Shown: in pieces, positions 1 to 12,189 of the stretch | How the letters are laid out: each line of letters opens with the position of its first letter | How positions within the stretch are numbered: position 1 is the first letter of the stretch | Source: Diadophis punctatus similis | Taxonomy: Eukaryota > Chordata > Lepidosauria > Squamata > Dipsadidae | Length of the DNA stretch: 64,000 nt | Direction: 5' to 3' | NCBI GenBank assembly: GCA_023053685.1 | Contig: JALIGW010000003.1 | Location: 141,316,008 to 141,380,007, forward strand | Notes under the pieces: model-generated | What the model saw: the letters and a program-made list of their open reading frames with translations, nothing else | The model's database searches: none | Told to the model about the DNA's origin: nothing | Made by a program: the position numbers and the translations under genes

Positions 1-421
1 GATGATCCTAGGCATTTTCGCATGTTTGAGGCTTCTCGAGCTGCTGAGGGGAGGGGGAATGGGCGGCAGGACCTCCCCTCCCTTCAGCAGTCCGAGAACA
101 CACGGTGATGATCCCAGGCATTTTCGCACGTTCGAGGGTTCTTGAGCTGCTAAGGGGAGGGGGAACGGGTGGCAGGAGCCTAGGATCATCGAATGGGGAG
201 AAGCATTCAGGCCGGACGGAGCCTCCTAGAAGAACCGCTGCCAAGGTCTTGCTGCTCCCGCTGCGGGGGGCTGCGTTGCGGGTGGGCAATGCCCCCCGCT
301 TCTCCAGCTGCTGCCAAGCTCCCGAGGCCCACACCCACCCGGTCACATGGCTGGCAAGCCACACCCACAAAATAAGCCAAGCCCACAGAGTGGTAGTAAA
401 AAAATTAGGAAGCCGCCCCTG
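1..421. repeat. GC-rich repeat with tandem partial duplication; right end hAT-like
   Basis: A ~75-base unit starting GATGATCC at 1 recurs at 114 with about 90% identity. The block ends at 421 in GAAGCCGCCCCTG, the inverse of a CAGGGGCGG terminal repeat, and carries the GCCACACCCAC motif common to other hAT elements here. Left end cut by the window. Confidence 0.55.
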
Positions 422-430
422 AAACAAACA

Positions 431-1215
431 TAAATGAAAAAGAACTACTATAGGCAATACTCTGCTCTATAATACAATATTCTGTGTTACAGTAAACCAG
501 GAACTTAAACTGTACATCACAATGCCCAATTTATTAGCTTTATTTTCTTGGGTGTAAATGTAGTATGGTCTGATCATAGACCATCCAAATTCTTCCCCTG
601 CTCTCCATTTTTTTAAAAATAGAAACATTCAACAACCTATGATTACAGCTTCAAAGATTAATAAAAGTAAAAAACTGAATTGAAATACCGTATTTTATGG
701 CGTATAAGACAACTGGGCGTATAAGATGACCCCCAACTTTTGAGAAGATTTTACTGGGTTAAAAAGTCGTCTTATACGCCGGAAAATACAGTAAGCAATT
801 GGCAAATAGTGTAAGATTTCTCAGAAATATAGGTTTCATATGTTCTGTGAAGCTGACACAGAGTGCATTAAAGTAATCAGAGCAGAATGTAATCAAGGTA
901 TGGATACCATTACCAGAAATGACAGTTGTATTAAGTGAACCATTAATACTAATATGATCCATCTAGCATTATGTAAAGCTGTGGACTATGTTCTACTAAA
1001 CTGAACAAGTTACCCTTGATCTTCTTCATTCAGTACAACATTAAACTCTAATTCACAATGGTTCTTGAGCACCTGACTGGCTGAGAAGAAAAAAATAATA
1101 GATTTCAGTAACTGTTTCTCTCTCATTCTTCCTCAGCAATTTGCAACACTATATGAATGCATGTATCAATGTCCATATGCATCAAACATCAACAATTGCA
1201 TTTGTGGGCTCTTAC
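431..1215. other. GPLD1 intron 7, one MITE, otherwise nothing recognised
   Basis: AT-rich. Apart from the MITE at 688-791 no exon for the next GPLD1 segment (YVPV... in human) could be read on the minus strand. Confidence 0.6.
688..791. mobile_element. Short MITE, CCGTATTTT / TA-target family
   Basis: Inverted ends (CCGTATTTTATGGCGTATAA against TTATACGCCGGAAAATACAG) flanked by TA. Same family as 20853-21709, 28833-29303 and 38022-38352. Confidence 0.75.
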
Positions 1216-1270
1216 CAGCTTGCTTTCAAATAATCAAAATCAAGTTCATATTGGCTTAACACATCTCCCC
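1216..1270 (-). CDS. GPLD1: GPLD1 coding exon 7 (last in window)
   Basis: 55 bases, acceptor TTTTAG and donor GTAAGA. Encodes GGDVLSQYELDFDYLKAS and the first two bases of a Trp codon, matching the family GGDVLSQFEF...W segment. Confidence 0.88.
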
Positions 1271-4200
1271 CTAAAATTAGAATGAAAGAAGTTTATGTCA
1301 TCAATTTATTAAAGAACAACAAAAGTTGAATCATCATTTTGAAGCTTTATGAATATAATCCCTTATATATCATATGATTTAATCTAACACAATCTTCACA
1401 GGACAACGATTCATGTCTGAATGGAGCCCAAACAGGTATGACATATTGTGAGCATTGCAGTAATATTGGATAAGTCACATGCGTTTTTTTGTATAAGACT
1501 GGTAGCCCTTCTATGCGGATTGCATTTTTTCTCTCTCTTATAGATAGCAACACATGTTTTATAGCCATAATGGGACAGTATCAAAGGAATTGGAATGCCA
1601 ATGATAGTCTTTGAAATGTCAGCCCTTGTGCAACAAGGATCGAATGGCTCGTGAAAGTCAAAATAAATTTCAGAAAAACCTTGTGATACATCATGGGACT
1701 CTACAATTTTAGAAAATCTCACTGGTTATATACAGACCTGTGAATAATGTAAAGTTCCATCTTAATGTAAAGTGGAATCTATAATTTATAATTCCATTAA
1801 AATATATCTAATGGGAATATATCAGAAATGGAAAACAGCAGCTGATATATATTGAATATCACTTTGTTCTGGGGACAGGGGAAACCAAAATGGAGAACAT
1901 CTATGGTATATGTGTACCATAACAACACTCACATACACATAAACTTTTCAAATAAAATTATAGAATGCCATCTCCAGAGTCTAATAACCTTGAGACATTC
2001 AAAGGAAATTTGGGGAGAGTTTTCTAGGATTTATAAGTACATAAATTACCAAAATCACCAGTAGAATGAGCTTGTGAATATGAGCCATGAAAATCAATCT
2101 AAATAAAAAAGAAACAACATTATTTATAATTCATTATCTCTTTAACAACTAAAGAAATGTTAAGTGATTTTTAAAAAATTCTTCTTTTTTTAAACTAATC
2201 CAATTTGTAGAGATAAAACAGTCCCTTGTGGCTTTTTCCCTGCCATGTATATAGGAATCCCCTACCAGTACTAGTTTGTTGTCAATTGATTGCAAAAATC
2301 CCTTCTGTTTCTTGTTTCTCTTCTACCTATTTTCAGAACTGCCCAAGTACTTTAATTCAGCCCCAACATGTAAACAGCTTTGCAGTTAGCAGTTTTCATC
2401 CATAAAAAGCTAAAAAAAGAAACCCAATAGGCAAATATTTTTGCTATAAGCTATATAAATGCTTTAAAAGAGCAACATATGGATATTCAAAGATGTGGTT
2501 GAAACATTAGTCATTAAATAATATATATATATAGTTTTTTGTTGTGGTTTATAAAAGCTTTTCAGACTGCATGCATCTGGTTTATTTTTTAATATTCTAT
2601 TGGCATTTGCGAGGATGAAGCAAAACAATAAACACAGTTGTAAAATAAGCACGTGGAAAAACCCTATGCCTAGAAACAGAACACTACTTACAGCTGCCAT
2701 GGCCCGTAGAAATCCTTGGTCAATCCCCAAGCTGTGCCAGCTTACATCTGCCACCATGTGTGAGGCAATCCCAAAGAGAAAAGCCACCAGCTTCTCTGTA
2801 GCCTGTGTACCATTATTATTATTTTTAAAAAAGTAATTCCATAGTAACATCATTAAAACCAAGTGGACAAAAGACAGACAATATGTGACACTTGTGAGCC
2901 AGTCTATTTGGTGATGAAAATTGATTGCAATTTCACAGATACAAATATGAATTAGGTAGCTTTAGTTTTAATAGTTGAAATGGTCAGACTTCATATAAAA
3001 GATGGGTTCTAAAGACAAACATGAATGAGAGAAGGGGAAAGGTAGCAAATATGTGTCTACAGACCTAATTGATTTAGAAGGTTTCCACCACCAAATTATA
3101 GCTGAATCAATCACTGTGGAGTGTACTAACAGTAATCATTTCTTATAAAGATAGCCCCTTATTTCAGAAAGTTGTCCTTTTAGAACTATTTAAGAACTAT
3201 TCCCATCGTTCCTTTCACCCATCTCCTCCCACTTATGACTGTATGACTGTAACTTATTGCTTGTATCCTTACGATTTATATTAATATTGATTGTTTCCTG
3301 ATTGCTTATTTGTACCCTATGACAATCATTAAGTGTTGTACCTCATGATTCTTGACAAATGTATCTTTTCTTTTATGTACACTGAGAACATATGCACCAA
3401 AGACAAATTCCTTCTGTGTCCAATCACACTTGGCCAATAAAGAATTCTATTCTATTCTATTCTATTCTTTAGACGTACTTTTCAAAAACTCACTTTTAGC
3501 CTTTATTTCGTCCTTTTAACTTTTACTGTACAAATGCTACCACTTAGCACACAGCCTTTCCCGTTGTGAAAAATATAGAAATGGAACTGTCTTTTTAAAA
3601 TAAATTTACATTTTACATTTTTTATTATCTAGATATTTTTGTAAGACTTTTCTTAGTTTCTTTTGCTCTTGAATTTGCATTTGTAAAACAAAGTTATACA
3701 TATAAACAATTAAAATGTTTTATTCTTATGGACCTCTTTTTGATTTCCCCCCTTTTCAGGTTTGTCTTTTATTTTTCCCCAGAAAAATATGATCACTGTA
3801 ATTATAATATATCTGACAAGTTGAGAATCAGAAGAAGAAGAATAAAGGATAATTTCAAAAGACTATTTGTTTACCTTATTTGAATGATCCTTGAGTAGCT
3901 TTTATTGACTGCTACATTTTCAACTATATAATTTTTCCCCCAGTAAAGTAGTATTTCCACCACAAGCAGCAGTGAAATCTACTTCCCTTCCCTACCAGTT
4001 CGGAAGCGAGCGCTTTTTCAACCTCTGTGCATGCGCAGAAGGCTTTGCACATGCGCAGTGGGTTAAAAACAAGAAAATGGCGATGTCTGGGTGGGTGGGC
4101 GGAGCCTCGTGCTGCCGCTGCTTCCGGTTCTCCGAACCACCGGCAGCTGCCGCTACCGGTAGCATTTCACACCTGACCACAAGTCAGGTGGAATGAGAGC

Positions 4201-7200
4201 AGAACCTAAAGCTCTGTTTTTAGCTAATTAAAACAGATGTCTAACTGATCACCAAAAGAACTGGCAATTTTTTTCTTACCTTCTATTTTTAGGTGTAAAG
4301 GTGAGCGAGAAATACAGTTGAAAAGTGTATTCAGGGCTTCAAGGGAACAACAGATGGAAAATGTTATTACCTCTTCCCATGGCTGTGGATAGTTCTTTCT
4401 GATGTAATGGATACTTGTGTTGAGAAAAGGTGACCAGTGAGTGTCTTCAGAAACATAATGGAACAACCCTGACATTTAAAAAAAAAAAAACTCTCATATT
4501 TATTCTACATGTTGCATTTTAGTCATACAGAATGTAACATTCAGTAACATTTTAATGGCAAAGTATTACATGAAAATATTTTAATGTATACAGCAAAACA
4601 TTTAATAAAATCCCAATAATGTGAATAATAAAAACATCCAAGATCCCATGCCAAGATCAAAAATATTCCCAGAAGAATGCAGTGAGAAGCAAGTTCTGCC
4701 CTGCATTGGTATATCCATAAAATCACCAGATATCAACCTTCACTGTTCACTGTGTGTGCCCTGATTTTAATATGATGCACACTAATAAAAAGTTTCAATT
4801 TATTGCAGTTTATTGTTAGATCTGAAGATGGGCTATTTAGAATGATTTACCCATATACTGTAAGCCAAAATAATAAAGTAAAACCACAGTTAGTCAAGAA
4901 GAGGCATGCCTCATTAGAATTTAAAGACGACATTTTGTCCTACATGATTGTAGTGCATCAAGAACTTATTCACACTTATTGATGTATTCCAGACAACTTC
5001 ATTAATAAACGGACTGGCCTACTTTTGCAATAATGTGATCATATTAAAAAATAATATTTGACCTAGGATCTCCTACCCTTTTGGCAGATTGCAGAATAAA
5101 AAGCATCAGGATATAGACTTCCTGCTTGATATGCATCTTGGTGAGCTAGTAGTAACTGCACAATAGAACAAAGAAACAAACATATAAGCATTAAAAGGAT
5201 TTTATTATAATGCTTAAAATTGTATGTTTATTTAACAAAATCAAAATCATTCCCCTGAAAGATTAGAGAAGGCATGAGAGAGATAAGTCACTCCACAAGA
5301 TTTGTCTTTAGTATCAATTAGAAAGTTGTTCTAAATAGGCATCTGCCTTGGCTAATACTCATTAACAGTAATTTCCGCAGTAAGGTAACTAATTCATCTT
5401 AAATCCAGATGTGCACCTTTTTTCTGAATAATGCCTTTCAACATGCTTATAGAAAATTCTGAGAGCTGTCCTCAAAATACCATCCAGACTGGGAAGCCGG
5501 TTCCCTAACTATCCCTCCTCATATTATTCAATAACAATATACTCTATAGATATTTGTCCTACATTTCCAAGCATGAAATCAGCAGCTTATTGGAATCTAT
5601 CAACTTTTAAGAAACTATTATGCTGGTCAGTAAAAGAGCTTCCTACATATCTACTGATAGTTAATAGCCTACATATCTAGCTAAGTAGCTGAAAAAGTAA
5701 AACACTGAACACATTATTATTTAAATTATTATTTATTTTTCCTCCCACCCAACTAAGTGACTACGGTTAAAAACATAATTAAAATCTATCCCGTATTTAT
5801 GTATGGTGCTTTCTTGGCTGATCCAAGCCAACAGGGTTGGCGTGCTTCAGTTCTTTCAATTGAATAGCGTCAACTTTGGGACCCAGACCTTCTCCATTAG
5901 AGTGTCTGTTCTCTGAAATAAAGTTCACCCTGAAATCTGAGTGGCTCTAACTCTCATAACATTTTAGACAGTCTTGAAAACCTGGCTCTTCTTCCAGGCC
6001 TTGGATTAGGGTGGCTAGAGTCCATCTTTTGAGTTCCATCTTGGCTACCTTCAGCATCTTGTTCTTCATCTGCTTTTCTTATTGGTTTTTCCTAATTGTT
6101 TTTGAATTGTATTCTATTTTGTTTGTTATACAGGTAGTCCTTGACTTACAACCATTCATTTACTGACCGTGCAAAGTTACAATGGTACTGAAAAAAGTGA
6201 GTTATGACCATTTTTCACACTTACGACTGTTTTGGCATCCACATGGTCATGTGATGAAAATTCATACGCTTGGCAACTGATTCACATTTGTGATGGTTGC
6301 AGTATTCTGGGATCATGGGGTCACCTTTAGACAAGCAAAGTCAATGGGGAAGCCAGATTCACTTAACACCACCTGCAGTGGTTAAGTATTACCACCTTAA
6401 CCACTGCAGTGATTCACTTAACAACTATGGCAAGTAAGATGGAGCAAAATTCACTTAACAACTTAGCAACAGAAATTTTGAGCTCAATTGTGGCCATAAC
6501 TTGAGGACTACCTGTATTGTGCACCACCGGTAGTCATTTGAAGTCGAGTGGAAATTTAAGAATGTAATAATAATTTAATTTAATTAATTTAATTAATTTA
6601 ATTAATTTAATTAATTTAATTAATTTAATTAATTTAATTAATTTAATTAATTTAATTAATTTAATTTTAATTATTTATAGCCCTATATATATAGGCTGGG
6701 CAGTACTACAGTACTGATTCATGTTACAAGAATAATAAACCCTCTACCTTACGATAGTCAACTTGTCCATCTTGCTGGTTGAAAAATTCCAGCCCTCTAT
6801 GAGCTGAAAAAAAGAAATAAGATCACAATACATTTAGCGATGCACATTTGTAATAGGATCGAGAAACTGGATGGAAGAATCAGGTACAGCTTTCAGCCAA
6901 TAAATTTCCACATTTTACATACGGATTCACACATGCTTTCCAAAATGCTGGGCCTTTCCCCACAGTTCAGTTAAAATGTTATATCTCTGTTCTTCAGCCA
7001 ATACAAATTATTTTCTTATTTTAACAACCCTGTAATCCTTTGCATCGGGATGGAGTTGGGGTGACTGAATGGAGCGCAAGTGTTTCCGGGTTGGATGCCC
7101 TTCCTGATGCCTACGCGGCGTTCGCAGCAATTACTCATTGCGCCCAGAGAGAAATATCTGCCTCTAGGATCAAACTCACAGCCTCCTAGTTGTCAAGCAA

Positions 7201-7870
7201 GAGCTCCCCCTCGAGCTGGATAATCCAAGGCAGGAGTGGTCTCTAAAATAGGAAAGGCTCTGCTGTTTTACTAGGCAACCCAGATGATCATCCTGGTGGA
7301 CAGGCTTGTTTTGATACTGTGTTTAGTATCAATCATGGTACTCAATCATGGATTGACTGCTTTCAAGTGGGCCAATTTTGACAGCAAGTTTAGTTCTAAA
7401 CTTCAGTCCCCAAATAACACTTCCCAGCATCTGATCAAAATATCTATGTAAGGAAAAGCCCCACCACTCACAGACATATTAGTTGACCAATGGCCTTGTT
7501 TTGACGATGGATATCCAAAGAATTGTGTCAAAAATAGCCAACAAGGCAGTTGACCATTATGGCAACCTAGGAAAGCAAAACTGCTTCTGCTTCTCCAATG
7601 CTTTTCCAAAGGACTCTAAATATGTAGTCAAAACAAGCCACTGAACCACAGGCTACATACGGTAAATGGTTCGATTTTCAGATCTTGATACTATGTGATT
7701 TTTCTCCAATTTTTGTCTTCTGTTCTACGATATTACTACTACTACTTATCTACCGGTACTTTTGCCAACAGCTTACCTATTTCAATATGTGTTGACAGAC
7801 CGCATGGGATAATTCTTTCACAAAAATTGCAAAGTACAGCCAGAAGCAACCAAATCCTGAAAGCTTCCAT
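1216..7870 (-). CDS. GPLD1: GPLD1, phosphatidylinositol-glycan-specific phospholipase D, 5' seven coding exons (gene continues off the left edge)
   Basis: Secreted enzyme that hydrolyses the inositol-phosphate bond of GPI anchors. Seven exons on the minus strand (7777-7870, 6748-6803, 5077-5155, 4371-4468, 2692-2802, 2050-2098, 1216-1270) join in one open frame of 542 bases, about 180 codons. The start is the ATG at 7870-7868: it opens a hydrophobic signal peptide (MEAFRIWLLLAVL) followed by CGLSTHIEI, the mature N-terminus of the family. The frame is open upstream to 8011, but that extension has no signal-peptide character. Zinc-phospholipase histidines are visible in THIEI, AHQDAY, DTHWSPF, ASHMVADVSWHSLG and DFHGSYS. 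The next human exon (after the Trp split by the exon-7 donor) and all beta-propeller exons are not in the window. The gene is divergent from ALDH5A1, as in human. Orthology is by remembered family sequence; no alignment was run. Confidence 0.93.
1271..2049. other. GPLD1 intron 6, nothing recognised
   Basis: AT-rich sequence with no recognisable repeat or coding homology. Confidence 0.5.
2050..2098 (-). CDS. GPLD1: GPLD1 coding exon 6 (short)
   Basis: 49 bases after a TTTAG acceptor. Encodes IDFHGSYSQAHSTGDF. A GT ten bases earlier could also be used, but only the GTAATT donor at 2049-2048 restores the family's DFGGDV sequence with the next exon. Confidence 0.88.
2692..2802 (-). CDS. GPLD1: GPLD1 coding exon 5 (core zinc-site exon)
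   Basis: 37 codons, phase 0 both ends, acceptor CACAG and donor GTAAGT. Contains EKLVAFLFGIASHMVADVSW followed by HSLGIDQGFLRAM; HxxxD and WH are zinc-ligand positions of the phospholipase C-like fold. Confidence 0.94.
3180..3470 (+). repeat. LINE 3' tail (CR1/L3 'Snk1'-like) with (ATTCT)n microsatellite
   Basis: The end CACTTGGCCAATAAAGAATT runs directly into five ATTCT units (AATAG on the other strand). Snake CR1-L3 elements are known to seed AATAG microsatellites; family name from memory. Confidence 0.6.
3967..4175. mobile_element. hAT non-autonomous element, 209 bp
   Basis: Starts CAGCAGTGAAAT and ends ATTTCACACCTG, flanked by perfect 8-bp duplications ACCACAAG (3959-3966, 4176-4183). 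Confidence 0.88.
4371..4468 (-). CDS. GPLD1: GPLD1 coding exon 4
   Basis: 98 bases, acceptor TCAG and donor GTAATA. Encodes the segment containing VSEDTHWSPFLNTS, IHYIRKNYPQPWEE, conserved with human GPLD1 and carrying a metal-site histidine. Confidence 0.92.
5077..5155 (-). CDS. GPLD1: GPLD1 coding exon 3
   Basis: 26 codons plus one base between a TGCAG acceptor and a GTAGGA donor. Encodes LLLAHQDAYQAGSLYPDAFY and then SAICQK; the HQDAYQAG core is the family signature. Confidence 0.9.
6131..6514. mobile_element. Tc/mariner-like MITE, 384 bp
   Basis: Inverted ends CAGGTAGTCCTTGACTTA and TGAGGACTACCTG with TA on both sides. Related copies at 19951, 29365, 38562, 41236 and 48130. Confidence 0.8.
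6571..6667. repeat. (TTAATTTAA)n microsatellite
   Basis: About 100 bases alternating TTTAA and TTAA, pure A/T. Confidence 0.9.
6748..6803 (-). CDS. GPLD1: GPLD1 coding exon 2
   Basis: 56 bases with a polypyrimidine-CAG acceptor and GTAGAG donor. Adds AHRGLEFFNQQDGQVDYRK, matching the family segment after the first histidine motif. Phase 1 in, phase 0 out. Confidence 0.88.
7019..7205 (+). repeat. Degenerate SINE/LINE-like repeat, family not recognised
   Basis: GC-richer island in AT-rich intron; includes GGGTTGGATGCCCTTCCTGA and GGATCAAACTCACAGCC, resembling an internal B-box-like core. Confidence 0.35.
7777..7870 (-). CDS. GPLD1: GPLD1 coding exon 1 (signal peptide)
   Basis: 31 codons plus one base; starts ATG at 7870 and ends at a GTAAGC donor (7776-7775). 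Encodes the leader and the CGLSTHIEI segment with the first metal-ligand histidine. Confidence 0.92.
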
Positions 7871-9732
7871 GCCACTGATAATCTGTTGTATATGCACAAT
7901 TTTGAAGATGCTTTCAATAGGATTGCAACCTTTGAAATATGAAAGTAGAGTACATTTCTGAATCAAATAGGACAATGGCACTGATGCAAAGGCCTCATGC
8001 TTGAAATTCAATTCCCCATTTCAGTCAACTAGCTAGATTATTTTATTTTACAGAGAAGAATTAGACCAAAAGAAACCTAAAATCCCTTACTCATTGGTAA
8101 TGAGTCAAATCATGCCTAAAATTGAGAAGGTGAACTGTTATTAAAGAGAACACTTAGAAAAATCCCTCTTCTAATTCTTGATTATTTAGCCAATGAAGAG
8201 TTATCTCCAGATGGATAGCTCCTCTGCTTCAACTAAAAATCCTCGCTTAATGAAATTTCTGTCATATAAAATAAAGAAGCCAGAGACAAATATAACAGAT
8301 TGCAAATACAAGATCTTATCTGCCTTAAAATTAGGAGTTGTGTGTTTACATAATAAAATGTTCATCTGGCAGCCTCCCTTGCCAAATGTGATAGCCTGTA
8401 CCAAAAAAAAAAAATAATCAGCAAACAATATCCATCTTTTTGAAAAAAGCAAAGTTGAAATGAGTGTATTTGCCTTCCATTTTTCCACTAATGATGCAGT
8501 GCTTATTTTACTCTCTATGAAATAAACTGCCCATGAACAGGAGGTCTGCAAGATTGCAGCTTATATATATCTTGATTCATTGGTTTATAAAGAAATAACA
8601 ACTAAGAGCTGCTAATGAAATTCTGAAATAAATGCAGTAATTCGTATTAAACAGCAATCTTTTCAAAGTGCTAGAAAAGTCTGGAAAATACTGAAGGAGA
8701 GAATCCCAGCCAAGACGTCCCTTACTTGGCCCCACCTCCACACCTAATCCTTGGTTTTTCTCTGCTACGTGTAGGATGGAATTTGGACCCACAATACTAT
8801 ATCATTTTTATCAACAGCTGCCTCTGCCCATTTATTTTGCCTATTTAAAATATGTCTACAACTTTCATCATGTAATACCAGAACCGTTGGTAACATAGTG
8901 CATAAGCACAATAATTTATTTAAAAAACAAATAACGGTAGAAGTATCCAGTAGGCATGATTAAAAGCAGCAATAAACTTTTCAGCGACAAGTACAATGCT
9001 AAAGCCAGAGTGAGAGGTTATATAAATTGAAATGCCTGGATACAGATTCATTTTAACTGGAGGCTGAAAAGATTATAAAGTAAGCATTACTTGCTGAATC
9101 TTTTGAGGAAGAAAATGTTCCCAAACTGAAGTTCTCCCAGAGTGAAGTTCTTTTCTTTAAAATAGCACTTCCTGCATGGGAAGGATTTGGAACAATGCCA
9201 TTAAGTTGGTTCCAAAGTTGTTCCCAAGAGCTAGAAATGAAAGAAATAGCACCTTAAACTAAGTGAAAAAGCAAAATAAGGCAACAGTGCAGTTCTTCTC
9301 ATTGGAATTCTTTTAATGTTTGAACGAATTGTACTGTAGTGTAGTGTAGTGTAGGGTCAACATCCTGCACAGAATTTCTAAGTCATCTTTGTGGCAACAA
9401 TGAGAGCATGGATGACCATAGCTAGATCATTTTTGTTGTGAAATAACCATGACTAATATTATCCACGCCACTACTATCCACGCCACAACCTACTGTGTCT
9501 AAGATCATTTGAAGCTTTGGTTTATTGGCCCTTATCCAGATCATTACCAAATCTAGATACTACTTCAGTATCTGCAGGTAGTCTGTGCTGACCCAGAGAA
9601 ATAGTGTTATATACCGAGACCAAATGATTGGTACAATAATTCCAAATTCTTGAAGCTTCGTATAAATGTTAAAGAACATAAGAGATATAACAGACCCTGT
9701 CATATTGTTTCTTACTCCCTGACAACTTAAGC
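7871..9732. other. GPLD1 5' region, nothing recognised
   Basis: May hold a 5' UTR exon of GPLD1. No island, TATA context or repeat could be assigned; (GTAGT)n of three units at 9338-9354. Confidence 0.4.
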
Positions 9733-10479
9733 CATTCCTTCTCAAATAGTGGGGCACACACCCCCGGGGGGGCTCGGAGCGATGCCAGGGGGGGCGCGTA
9801 ACCCCGGGGAACATGCTTTTTTTTGCTGCAGGGAGTAGGGGTTTTTTGCACCGAACAATAGCACACAGCACAGAGCAGGAGATATGAAGTGCAGATAACA
9901 AACCCTTAAGAGACACCATGGAAAAATATTTAACAGGGATGAAAAGAAAGGAGGAGAGAGACAGAGATAATGAGACAAACGTAAGTCTCCCGAAAGCTAA
10001 GACAAGGAAATATGACGAAGCGTATGTAGCGCTTGGCTTCACTGTGACTACGGTGGGAGATGAGGAAAGGCCAGTATGTTTACTGTGTCTAAAAATGTTG
10101 GCAGCGGACAGCATGAAGCCAAATAAATTAAGGCATCACTTAAAGACATTACACCCCAATCAGTATCAAATGGTCAAAAAATGTTTACAGTTTAAATAAG
10201 GATTGAATATTTTTTTTTAATTTCAGGCAAATTGATGCACTTTAAGTCTTTTCTGTTACAGACTAAAAAACAATGTTAATAAAGTTATTCTTTGTTGTAA
10301 ATTGATCTATATTTTTCTTTTTTCTTTTCTTTAATGTTAATAAGGATACAATGTTATGCAGAGGTGTACTTATAACAATTTTATAGACAAATGGTACTAT
10401 TTACAGTCGTGGCGGTTGGGGGCACGAAATGTTTACTTCTTCCTAGGGGGGCGTAACAGAAAATAATTGAGAAGCACTG
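9733..10479. mobile_element. hAT element retaining a BED zinc-finger ORF, 747 bp
   Basis: Perfect 8-bp duplications ACTTAAGC (9725-9732, 10480-10487) enclose inverted ends (CATTCCTTCTCAAATAG against AATTGAGAAGCACTG). Carries only the N-terminal zinc-finger part of a transposase, so it cannot mobilise itself. Confidence 0.88.
9918..10199 (+). CDS. BED-type zinc finger ORF from a hAT transposase (93 aa, truncated)
   Basis: An intact ORF inside the hAT element above. An N-terminal Lys/Arg-rich stretch is followed by KYDEAYVALGFTVTTVGDEE and a BED finger: C-x2-C in VCLLCLK, then LRHHLKTLHP with the two histidines. This is the DNA-binding N-terminus of the ZBED5/FAM200/GTF2IRD2-type transposase family; the catalytic RNase H-like domain and the dimerisation domain are missing, and the stop falls within 30 residues of the finger. 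A remnant of a deletion derivative, or possibly an expressed small DNA-binding protein; the ORF alone does not say which. Confidence 0.7.
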   Translation: MEKYLTGMKRKEERDRDNETNVSLPKAKTRKYDEAYVALGFTVTTVGDEERPVCLLCLKMLAADSMKPNKLRHHLKTLHPNQYQMVKKCLQFK

Positions 10480-10984
10480 ACTTAAGCTAATGTGGAGAAT
10501 GGAAGTACAACTGCTTCACCCATTCATCACTCCTCTTTGTAGATTCATATACCAATGTACCCAAGGTCTAGCCATCTTTTGCTCAATACATTTAATCATA
10601 AACTGGATTTGCACACCAGTGTCTTTTGGATGGGGAGGACTCAGCAGAGAGAAGCTAAGTCCAGTCCCTTCCTCATTGCACAGTCATGGTCCAACTCCAT
10701 AATCCAATGTGGCAAATGAGTGGTCAGAAGGAAATGCTGGATCCAATTCTCCAATGACAACAGAAAATGGCAATTTATAAAAATGAATCATTTAAACATT
10801 CTGGGACATTTAATCTCTGGAATTTAAGAGGGCACTCTCAATCAAATGAAGCAGGTTTCAAAATGCAAATTTATTAAGAGGTTTAACTATCCTGTAAGAG
10901 CAAAATAAAATGTTATTTTTTAAAATCACATTGCATATACTAATTAGTTCATTGATGCATAAGGACAGCTAAATTCGAAAATAG

Positions 10985-11530
10985 ATTGACCCACTCTTCT
11001 TTGTGGCAGCCCCACAAATATTGGAATACTGCTGTCATGTCACCCCAGTCCTCCTTTTCACTAGATTAGATATACCCAATTCCTGCAACATTCTTCATGT
11101 TTTAGCCTCAAGCCCCCTAATCATTTTTGTTGCTCTTTTCTGAACTCTTTCCAGAGTCTCAACATCTTTTTAATAATATGGTACCAAAACTGGATGCAGT
11201 ATTCTAAACGTGGTCTTGCTAAGGCTTTATAAAGTGGTACTAATATGTTACAAGATCTTGATACTATCCTTCTGTTAATGCAACCTAGGATTGCATTGGC
11301 TTTTTTGGCTGCTGCCACACACTGCTGGCTCCAGTAGTGGGTTCTAAAACCCGTTGCTACTGGTTCGCGTTCTCTCTCTTGCAACGCTTCTGTGCATGCG
11401 TAGAAGCATCCCGGGTGGGTGGGCAGAGCCTCCCACCACCTCCGTGACCGGTTCGCAGAACCGGGCCGAACCGGAAGCAACCCACCGCTGGTTGGCTCAC
11501 ATTTAAGTGATTGTCTATTAGACTCCACTA
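10985..11530 (-). repeat. CR1-type LINE fragment interrupted by a hAT element
   Basis: Minus strand reads KKANAILGCINRR and [20 protein letters not shown], the C-terminal end of CR1-group reverse transcriptase. The hAT copy at 11332-11490 splits it. Confidence 0.75.
11332..11490. mobile_element. hAT non-autonomous element, 159 bp
   Basis: CAGTAGTGGGTTCTAAAACC to GCAACCCACCGCTG with flanking GCTGGCTC / GTTGGCTC (7 of 8). Inverse orientation of the copy at 19757. Confidence 0.82.
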
Positions 11531-12189
11531 GCCATTCACCTGATCAAGACAGCATCATTTTCTGAAAGCACATGCCATAAAAGTATGTTTTAAAGTTGTT
11601 TGCATTTGTGCCCCATCCTTTTGTATCCTTTTTCTGGCAGCAGAAAATAGCATATGGGAGGTTTTTTTGTATGCCTGATTGTTGTATTTCATATTTCTTA
11701 ATTGCACATCTCCCACAGAGATTTCCCTTAATATTAGCAGCATTGCACTGACAACCAATGACAGGTCCAAAGTCACCAGATTAGTATTACTCTTCTGAAG
11801 TGGGGATTTCATACAGCACTTCAGCACTTTGCCTTTTCTTAAAACCAACAGAGATTTTGGAGACTCACTTCCACCAAACAAATCCCCAATGACAATCAGA
11901 AGTGATTCCTCCTATATTACCCGTATGGGTGGGTGTTGATTAAATTACAACAGCATGGCCACTTAGCATAATTAAATCCCATATAAACAATTGGATGAGT
12001 GTAACTGCCAGCCCCAGAGGGAGATTTCACGTCAATCAGACCACTGGGTGACTTTAAAATTTAAGCCATCCTGAGAGCCACCATGTAAACGGCATTACCT
12101 CTATCAAAGTGGGTATACCCCATTGAGTCCAATGGCTCTTATTCCCAGGTGAACATAGCAAACACTCATGGGCTTTCGTGGCTCCTCCA
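11531..12189. other. Intergenic, nothing recognised
   Basis: No repeat or coding signal assigned. Confidence 0.4.

Noticed and set aside
1000..1087. CAG acceptor followed by an open minus-strand segment as GPLD1 exon 8
   Set aside because: In the frame required by exon 7 it hits a stop within ten codons and has no resemblance to the YVPVKDLL segment.
2064..2075. Earlier GT in GPLD1 exon 6 as donor
   Set aside because: It would drop Asp-Phe from the conserved DFGGDV segment; the next GT keeps it and has the better GTAATT context.
9560..10114. 184-codon minus-strand ORF over the BED element
   Set aside because: Shadow of the plus-strand zinc-finger ORF; no recognisable domain.
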